From the NCBI GenBank assembly GCA_016781635.1, contig JADDPY010000320.1, forward strand, positions 1 through 13,655: a stretch of 13,655 bases of DNA. Direction: 5' to 3'. The stretch comes from Rubrobacter sp. GTDB taxonomy: Bacteria; Actinomycetota; Rubrobacteria; Rubrobacterales; Rubrobacteraceae. Below are positions 7,689 through 12,331 of this stretch, one piece after another. Positions within the stretch are counted from its first letter, which is position 1; each line of letters begins with the position of its first letter. Under the pieces are notes generated by a model, which was not told the DNA's origin, did not search any database, and worked only from the letters and a program-made list of their open reading frames with translations. A program made the translations under genes and the position numbers.

Positions 7689-7831
7689 GGTACGCCCTTA
7701 CCGAAGTTCTGGAACAGCGAAATGGGCGGCAACCACTCTCGGAACGGATCGAGCAACATCTCGGTCCTTGACCACACAGGAGGGCAACAACCCCACCGCA
7801 CGCAACGCCGAATTACAAACGAGCGTAGTTC
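7689..7831 (-). other. Intergenic gap upstream of the site-2 protease
   Basis: I see no convincing gene here. A minus-strand TGTAAT (7812-7817) could be a -10, but its -35 would fall in the hairpin stem and does not match. A plus-strand open frame crossing this region has no family features and begins inside the protease gene. Confidence 0.4.
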
Positions 7832-7848
7832 GCGGAAGAACCTTCCGC
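7832..7848 (-). terminator. Hairpin after the LytM-like gene
   Basis: GCGGAAG (7832-7838) and CTTCCGC (7842-7848) form a perfect 7-bp stem with a 3-nt loop, eight bases beyond the stop of the minus-strand LytM-like gene. No immediate T-run follows on the minus strand (GAACTACGCTCGTTTG). It is probably a terminator or an mRNA-end hairpin. Confidence 0.5.
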
Positions 7849-7856
7849 AAGCTATT

Positions 7857-8714
7857 CTAGTCTACCCTGGAGGCCGAGACCGTAACGTGGTTGCCCGAGC
7901 TCGAGGTGTAGCCTGCAAGCTGCGGCTTTAGTACTTCCGCGGAGTCGGCTACGCTCCCGAGCGCCGTAACTCCCGCCGTTACCGGGGCCTTCGGTCCGAC
8001 CTCGCCGTCGATGTCCCCCACGAGGGAGACGGAGACCCGTAGATCCGGCGCGTCCACAGGCTTTATCTCGACAACCTTCGCCCCGTCCTGGAGCACGGGG
8101 TCGGGCCGTATCGCCACCACGGTCCCGTTCACCGGCGAGTAAACCGTCGTACCGGCCTCGGCCCCGACGTCGAGGGCGCCCGTACGCGAGCCCAACCGTG
8201 AGGCTGGAGGCATAACGTGGTAGCGGATCTTCTCGGGTGTGGATCCCGCATCGAGCAGACTCACAAGTGCGTTCGTCGAGAGGTTGTCTCCGCGTGGGGA
8301 CAACTCGATGAGGCTCTCGCCCTCCGGATGGTAACCGAGGCCCGTGATCTCCTCGGGGCGAACCGGGCTCGAGATAGGAAGCTCCGCCGCTTCGGCGAGC
8401 ACCGTGTCGGTCTCGGCGCTGTTCGGGTCTATGGGGAGGGCCTGATCCTCGGCCCCCGAGGTCTGCGCGAACGCGGCGACGACGAGCATCAGAGCGGCCA
8501 GGACGGCCAGCGAGATCGCGAGCAGTCTCCGACGCCTGTAAATCTTCGGGTTCTGCGACCGCCTCGATACGCGTCTCCCGGCAGGGCGCGTGTCATGAGG
8601 TTTGGAGTATTCACGGGTATGCCTGGCGCGGACAGAACGTCGGTCTTCTACGGCCGACGCGCCCGAACGTTCAAACCCAACATGTTGGGCCCGCTGTGTG
8701 CTACCCCCTCGCAT
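7857..8714 (-). CDS. Membrane-anchored protein with degenerate LytM/M23 domain
   Basis: The 285-aa protein has an Arg-rich cytoplasmic tail (1-63) and one membrane segment (about 64-84, LLAISLAVLAALMLVVAAFA). An acidic linker (about 85-170) leads to a C-terminal domain (about 175-285) that follows the M23 beta-fold: ALDVGAEAGTTVYSPVNGTVVAI, VVEIKP, PVTAGVTALGSVAD and SGNHVTVSA. In active M23 enzymes these blocks carry the zinc ligands HxxxD and HxH. Here the first His is absent, D182 remains, and HxH has become H276-V-T. A non-catalytic scaffold or activator role, as for EnvC-like LytM factors, is therefore more likely than hydrolysis. No SD precedes the ATG, and a strong promoter places the transcript start only about 5 nt upstream. 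The M23 relation is my pattern match, moderately sure; the membrane topology is clear. Confidence 0.78.
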   Translation of the reverse strand: MRGGSTQRAQHVGFERSGASAVEDRRSVRARHTREYSKPHDTRPAGRRVSRRSQNPKIYRRRRLLAISLAVLAALMLVVAAFAQTSGAEDQALPIDPNSAETDTVLAEAAELPISSPVRPEEITGLGYHPEGESLIELSPRGDNLSTNALVSLLDAGSTPEKIRYHVMPPASRLGSRTGALDVGAEAGTTVYSPVNGTVVAIRPDPVLQDGAKVVEIKPVDAPDLRVSVSLVGDIDGEVGPKAPVTAGVTALGSVADSAEVLKPQLAGYTSSSGNHVTVSASRVD

Positions 8715-8725
8715 ACTGGTACGTC

Positions 8726-8754
8726 ACTATACGTAATTTGGGCCATTGTGTAAA
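8726..8754 (-). promoter_or_regulatory. Sigma70-type promoter of the LytM-like gene
   Basis: Read on the minus strand, -35 TTTACA (8749-8754) is separated by exactly 17 bp from -10 TATAGT (8726-8731). Each hexamer differs from consensus at one base. Transcription should begin near 8719-8720, about 5 nt before the ATG at 8714, so the RNA would have almost no leader. Confidence 0.65.
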
Positions 8755-8759
8755 GGGGA

Positions 8760-8788
8760 TTGGCACATACTTGTTACCTATTTTGTAT
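8760..8788 (+). promoter_or_regulatory. Possible divergent promoter for the permease operon
   Basis: TTGGCA (8760-8765), 17 bp, then TTGTAT (8783-8788) is the best plus-strand pair in this AT-rich gap. The -10 is poor. TATCTA/TATATA at 8796-8805 is an alternative -10 with worse spacing. The predicted leader is about 80 nt. Its -35 lies five bases from the -35 of the minus-strand promoter, so the two polymerases would compete. Confidence 0.35.
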
Positions 8789-8867
8789 TTATCGGTATCT
8801 ATATAGAAGCGTGTAAGGTCTCCTGGAGCGGTAGCGCATATACTCAGAAGACTTCCCGCGGAGGTTT

Positions 8868-8872
8868 AGGAG
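8868..8872 (+). promoter_or_regulatory. Ribosome binding site for the permease
   Basis: AGGAG lies 4 nt before the GTG at 8877 and decides that start. CTCCT at 8820-8824 in the same leader is complementary to it. A 5-bp match alone is weak evidence of sequestration. Confidence 0.6.
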
Positions 8873-8876
8873 TCGG

Positions 8877-10082
8877 GTGCTGACGAAGAAGCTGGTCGTT
8901 TCGACCTACCTACAATACATCTTCATCGCTGTGGGTGCCCTGCTGCTCTTCACGTTCGTCCGCCAGCTCGGCGGCGTCCTACTTACCTTCTTGCTGGCGG
9001 GTATTCTAGCTTATGCCTTGAATCCCCTGATACGTCGCCTCGAAGCTCTGGGTTTCCCCAGGGTGGTAGCGGTGCTGGGGGTCTTTCTCGGGCTCACGGT
9101 GGTGGTGATTCTCGCGGCGCTCATCCTTATCGTTCCCGCGGTGGGGCAGATACAGGCCCTCGTACGCGACCCGGCAGCGCTCGTGGACGGGATCGCGGTG
9201 CTCGTCGAGCGGGTACGGGAGCTACCCTACGTGGGGGAGCGTATCTCCTCGATCGACCGGGAACAGCTTCTAGGGTTCGCGAGCAGCAACGCGCCGTCGG
9301 CCGGGCAGGTGCTGAACGGTACTCTGGGCTTTATAGGCGGGGTCTTTGGTGTTTTTGGCACGTTGTTCAACCTGCTCCTCATGCTTATCATCTCCATCTA
9401 CCTGCTGCTCGACCGCGAGAGGGTCTCGCGCGCCACCTTGCGCGCCGTGCCCCGTACGGTGAGGAGCCAGGCGACGGGGCTCTTTCACGCCGTGGAGGGG
9501 GCGCTCGTCAAGTACTTGAAGGCGCAGCTTCTCCTCTGCGCGATCATGGGCGTGCTCGGCTGGGCCATCGTCTTCTTCACCGGCCTCTTCTTCACGGGCC
9601 CGGACTTCGCGATCCTAATCGGGCTGTGGGTTGGCCTGACGGAGATCATCCCCGTTCTCGGCGCTTTCTTGGGGGCGATCCCCGCGGTCGCGATCCCCCT
9701 GTTCACCGGCGACTTTACTCAGGCTTTGATCGTAGCGGCGCTCTTCCTCGTCGCTCAGCAGCTGGAGGGCAATATCCTGGTGCCGCGCATCATGGGCGGC
9801 ACCACCGGCGTTCACCCCCTTTGGGTGCTCTTCGCAACCCTTGCGGCTACCGCTCTCTACGGGATCGTGGGCGCCGTCTTCGCTGTCCCCATCGTCGCCA
9901 TAATCGCTGCGGCGAAGCGCTACCTCGGCGAGACGCTGGTCTTCGAGCCCTGGGGCAAGGCCCCGGTTAGGGAGATTCCCGCCGGCTCTGAGGGGCCAGC
10001 AGCTGTCCCCGGTGGAGCCCGGAGGCCGGTTCCGGCGGGGGAGGTCGGCGGTAACCGCCCGGCAGCGGGGGACGGGCATTGA
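8877..10082 (+). CDS. AI-2E family transporter (PerM/TqsA-like permease)
   Basis: The 401-aa membrane protein fits the AI-2E exporter-like superfamily (PerM, YdiK, TqsA). It has about eight hydrophobic segments: paired helices at about 12-50, one at about 62-90, a soluble stretch (about 91-145), a segment at about 146-178 ending in LLLDRERV, then helices at about 215-275, 283-300 and 315-347. The family signatures IPVLGAFLGAIPA (258-270) and QQLEGNILVPRIMG (294-307) followed by GVHPLWVL are intact. Substrates vary across this family (AI-2 export, ion or sodium transport), so none is assigned. The last 45 residues are a Pro/Gly/Ala-rich, probably disordered cytoplasmic tail. The GTG start has a good AGGAG. 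The stop overlaps the next gene by 4 bp (TTGA), making this the first gene of a likely four-gene operon. Confidence 0.92.
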   Translation: MLTKKLVVSTYLQYIFIAVGALLLFTFVRQLGGVLLTFLLAGILAYALNPLIRRLEALGFPRVVAVLGVFLGLTVVVILAALILIVPAVGQIQALVRDPAALVDGIAVLVERVRELPYVGERISSIDREQLLGFASSNAPSAGQVLNGTLGFIGGVFGVFGTLFNLLLMLIISIYLLLDRERVSRATLRAVPRTVRSQATGLFHAVEGALVKYLKAQLLLCAIMGVLGWAIVFFTGLFFTGPDFAILIGLWVGLTEIIPVLGAFLGAIPAVAIPLFTGDFTQALIVAALFLVAQQLEGNILVPRIMGGTTGVHPLWVLFATLAATALYGIVGAVFAVPIVAIIAAAKRYLGETLVFEPWGKAPVREIPAGSEGPAAVPGGARRPVPAGEVGGNRPAAGDGH

Positions 10083-10678
10083 GCCTGCCGCATCGAGAAC
10101 CGGGGCAACCCTACCCTTATAAGGCTGCCCTGCGGGGTCTTCTGCACCCCCTCGTCAGGCTTCTATCGTCGCTAGGGGTCGGACCGGATGTTCTGACCAT
10201 CGCGGGTTGGACGTTCTCCCTGGTGGCGGCCACGTTGTTCGCGACGGGGCACGTGCGGATTGCCGGGGCCGTCATGCTCTTCGCCGGTCTCTTCGACGCC
10301 CTCGATGGCGCGGTCGCCCGCGAGTCCAACCGGATGAGCGCCTTCGGCGCCTTCCTCGACTCCTCGCTCGACCGCCTTTCGGAGTCGGCGGTCTTTGTGG
10401 GCATAATCTTCTACTTCGCCGCCGTTGGCAGCCCCTACGAGGCCCTCCTGGCCGGAGCCGCAATGACCTTCTCCCTGGGCACCTCCTACACCCGCGCCCG
10501 TGCCGAGGGCCTGGGCATCGACTGCGAGGTGGGGCTTCTCGAGCGCGCCGGGAGGGTGATGATCCTCTCGCTCGCCTCCATAACGGGCTTTCTGACCGCC
10601 GGCCTCGCCCTCGTCGCTGCGGGCGCCCTCATCACCACCGCCCAGCGCATCCTCCACGTCCGCCGCGCGACGAGGTAG
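10079..10678 (+). CDS. CDP-alcohol phosphatidyltransferase, phosphatidylinositol-phosphate-synthase-like
   Basis: The 199-aa integral membrane enzyme joins a CDP-activated lipid to an alcohol phosphate. The complete family signature DxxDGxxAR(x8)GxxxDxxxD is present: D73, D76, G77, A80, R81, G90, D94 and D98. Overall it resembles mycobacterial PgsA1 and archaeal inositol-phosphate enzymes: LGVGPDVLTI near the N-terminus and a YTRARAEGLG...GLLERAGRVMIL block (about 137-160). The preferred acceptor is therefore probably inositol phosphate rather than glycerol phosphate. That is inference, because acceptor choice depends on a few residues. It has about six membrane helices. The start is the TTG at 10079, whose bases overlap the permease stop (TTGA), with a G-rich GGGGGACGGG just upstream. 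The next gene starts 9 bp after the stop. Confidence 0.92.
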   Translation: MSLPHREPGQPYPYKAALRGLLHPLVRLLSSLGVGPDVLTIAGWTFSLVAATLFATGHVRIAGAVMLFAGLFDALDGAVARESNRMSAFGAFLDSSLDRLSESAVFVGIIFYFAAVGSPYEALLAGAAMTFSLGTSYTRARAEGLGIDCEVGLLERAGRVMILSLASITGFLTAGLALVAAGALITTAQRILHVRRATR

Positions 10679-10687
10679 AGACCCCGG

Positions 10688-11257
10688 ATGCCGAAAAGCA
10701 ATCGCGCCCCCAAGCCCCGGCAGGAGCCGCGGCAGAGGAACCCTGCACCTACCCCGGGCGACTACTATAAGGCCAAGGTGATGCACGAGGCCGAAGGGGT
10801 ATCCCGGCGCTCCGCCCGCCCGGACCTCCCGTATCCCTCGGGCGACCCGCTCTCCGGCATCGTGCTGGTGGCGGAGCCCGCGCCGAGCACCGCGGGCTCC
10901 GCGCGGCTCGCCGACGCCCTGCGCCGCAGCCTCTCCGCCGTGGACCTCGACGCCGCCTACGTCACCTGGTCACCCTCCAGCCCGCTACTAGAAGAGCTCC
11001 TCTCCCTCGAACCCACGATCCTCGTGACCGTCGGCCCCGGGGCCGCACGAGCGGTGGACGATGCGGGATACGCGCTCGTCAAGACTCGCTTCCGGGACGT
11101 CACCGAGGGAGCGTGGTTCCCCTGGACCAGAGGGACCACAGGCCTCCTGCTCCCCGACCTTGCGCCCGCCCTGGAAGATCCCGAGGCGAAACGTCGCTTC
11201 TGGCGGGCCTTTCTCGCTCTCCGCGACCTCGTCCCGGGCGGAGCCCGCCGCGCTTGA
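10688..11257 (+). CDS. Uncharacterised protein with uracil-DNA-glycosylase-like fold
   Basis: The 189-aa soluble protein is of unassigned function. Residues 1-55 are basic and Pro-rich. Residues 57-182 follow the block order of family 4/5 uracil-DNA glycosylases: a hydrophobic strand IVLVAEPAP (58-66) where active enzymes have GEAPG; ADALRRSLSAVDLDAAYVT (75-93) like the 'LxxLLxxxGL-VYITN' helix-strand; LEPTILVTVGPGAARAV (107-123) like the 'xPxVIxxLGxxA' strand; TGLLLPDLAP (151-160) where 'TYHPS' is expected; then DPEAKRRFWRAFLAL (164-178). It has no cysteine at all, so the iron-sulfur cluster of families 4/5 is absent, and the catalytic motif is altered. It is probably inactive or repurposed. 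The ATG at 10688 is 9 bp past the previous stop with only a weak SD. Its TGA overlaps the next start. The fold relation is a pattern match, moderately sure. Confidence 0.78.
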   Translation: MPKSNRAPKPRQEPRQRNPAPTPGDYYKAKVMHEAEGVSRRSARPDLPYPSGDPLSGIVLVAEPAPSTAGSARLADALRRSLSAVDLDAAYVTWSPSSPLLEELLSLEPTILVTVGPGAARAVDDAGYALVKTRFRDVTEGAWFPWTRGTTGLLLPDLAPALEDPEAKRRFWRAFLALRDLVPGGARRA

Positions 11258-12066
11258 CCCCCGAGACCCCAGGCGAGCGCCCGCACGCGACGCCCTTCGC
11301 GGCGACGCCCGGCCTGCCCCTTGTGGTCTCCGGCCTGGCCGGCCTCGCGGCCGTCGTGGCTCTGCTCCCCCTACTCGACGACGATAACGTCTCCTTCTCG
11401 GAGCAGACCCTCTCCTACGTCCTCGCCATTCTCCCCTCCGGAGTGCTTGTATATGGCCTCCTCGTTCTACTCGACACGCGCCTCCGTACGCCCTGGTTAC
11501 TGGTCGTGAGTGCGGCTGCGGGCGTCGGGGGCGCGCTCGCCGCCTACCTCGGGGGGCGACCGGAGGGCCTCGAAGACCCCGCAGCCCTACCGCTCGCGCT
11601 GCTCTTCCTCGCCGACGCGCTTCGGATGGCCGCCGCCGTCTCTCTTGCCCTTGCACTTGCCCGCCAGGTCACGTCTCCGGGCGCGGCCCTCCTCGTCGCC
11701 ATCGTCGCCAGCGCGTCCGACCTCTTCAGCGTCTTCGCCGGTCCCACCAAGGCTCTCGTACAGGAGGACGCCCCGATTCTTGACTTCCTGCTCCTGATCT
11801 TCCCAACCTTTGGATACCCTCTCGGTTTCGCCCTCGGCGTAGCGGACTTTATCTTTCTCGCTCTCTTTGTCGCCCTCGCGGCGTACCTCACCCTTAAACC
11901 CCTCACGACCCTCGTACTGGGCTGCGCCTCGATCCTGCTTGCCATGCTGGTCGGCCTACTCCTGGGCACCGCCCTCCCCGCCCTCCCGGCCATCGCCCTC
12001 TCCTTCCTGGCCGCCAACGCCTCGCCCCTTTGCAGGTATTTCTTCAAAAACCGCAGGCCCAGGTAA
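11254..12066 (+). CDS. Presenilin/signal-peptide-peptidase-like intramembrane aspartyl protease (divergent)
   Basis: The 270-aa protein is almost entirely hydrophobic, with about eight membrane segments (about 21-41, 53-74, 80-100, 110-137, 142-163, 185-212, 217-238, 240-258). Its C-terminal half carries the presenilin layout: D156 in IVASASDLFSVF, where presenilins have YD; D198 in LGVADFIFLALFV, where presenilins have LGLGDFIFYSVLV; and LPALP (241-245) at the head of the last helix, the PAL motif. If active, it would cut substrates within the membrane. Differences are SD for YD and GVAD for GxGD, which could weaken or change activity. I use the TTG at 11254 because it overlaps the preceding stop as TTGA, exactly as at 10079. 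An ATG at 11113 in frame would add 47 Arg/Pro-rich residues inside the upstream gene. It is the last gene of the operon. Archaeal presenilin homologues are the closest known type. Confidence 0.75.
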   Translation: MTPETPGERPHATPFAATPGLPLVVSGLAGLAAVVALLPLLDDDNVSFSEQTLSYVLAILPSGVLVYGLLVLLDTRLRTPWLLVVSAAAGVGGALAAYLGGRPEGLEDPAALPLALLFLADALRMAAAVSLALALARQVTSPGAALLVAIVASASDLFSVFAGPTKALVQEDAPILDFLLLIFPTFGYPLGFALGVADFIFLALFVALAAYLTLKPLTTLVLGCASILLAMLVGLLLGTALPALPAIALSFLAANASPLCRYFFKNRRPR

Positions 12067-12090
12067 CGATACGCCGCCAAGGTTGCTACA

Positions 12091-12115
12091 AACGACTGTT
12101 TCTTGCGCGGTCGTT
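12091..12115 (+). terminator. Hairpin after the presenilin-like gene
   Basis: AACGAC (12091-12096) pairs with GTCGTT (12110-12115) around a 13-nt loop, 24 bases past the stop. The tail AAGAGTATTAAGATTTG is AT-rich but has no clean T-run. It is a weak terminator candidate, or the first element of the following leader. Confidence 0.35.
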
Positions 12116-12130
12116 AAGAGTATTAAGATT

Positions 12131-12321
12131 TGTTAAAAGTTAGTGTCGGTCGGGAAACAAGAATTCCCTTTATCTAAGCCATGTTCTCCTTGTACGCCTC
12201 TCGTATACGTACGAAGCGACATTGCGCAAGGAGAAAAGCTTCCCTAAAGTGCCGACCTAGGAGGGGGGATAACAACAAATCCCCTTTAAACAAATTCATA
12301 AACATTGCGAAGGGGAAGGAG
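12131..12321 (+). promoter_or_regulatory. Structured 5' leader with competing helices (possible cis-regulatory RNA)
   Basis: This leader precedes the secreted coiled-coil protein. A weak extended -10 (TGTTAAAAG, 12131-12139) would start RNA near 12146. The RNA can fold with GGTCGG (12148-12153) or GTCGG (12145-12149) paired to CCGACC/CCGAC (12252-12257), and GGGAA (12152-12156) paired to TTCCC (12240-12244). Within these is a 9-bp helix TTCTCCTTG (12184-12192)/CAAGGAGAA (12227-12235), extended by CGC/GCG after a 2-nt bulge and capped by TCGTA/TACGA. Downstream, 12262-12270 pairs with 12279-12287 (GGGGAT/ATCCCC core, loop AACAACAA). Alternatives exist: GGGAA with TTCCC at 12164-12168, CCCCTT (12281-12286) with AAGGGG (12310-12315), and CTCCTT (12186-12191) with the ribosome site AAGGAG (12316-12321). 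I could not match it to a known riboswitch class; the c-di-AMP (ydaO) class was considered and its core motifs are not seen. Confidence 0.45.
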
Positions 12322-12331
12322 CCCGTACGCC

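Noticed and set aside
7564..7860. A 98-codon plus-strand frame crossing the gap before the site-2 protease
   Set aside because: Half of it is antisense to the protease, it has no SD, and no motif is visible.
11113..11253. Upstream ATG extension of the presenilin-like protein
   Set aside because: It would overlap the glycosylase-like gene by 145 bp and add an Arg/Pro-rich segment. The TTG overlapping the stop fits the operon's pattern better.
12140..12260. c-di-AMP (ydaO-type) riboswitch
   Set aside because: The context is right, but the conserved GAAUCCG and CAGCUAACUCCG-like core segments are not present, so I describe the structure without a class.
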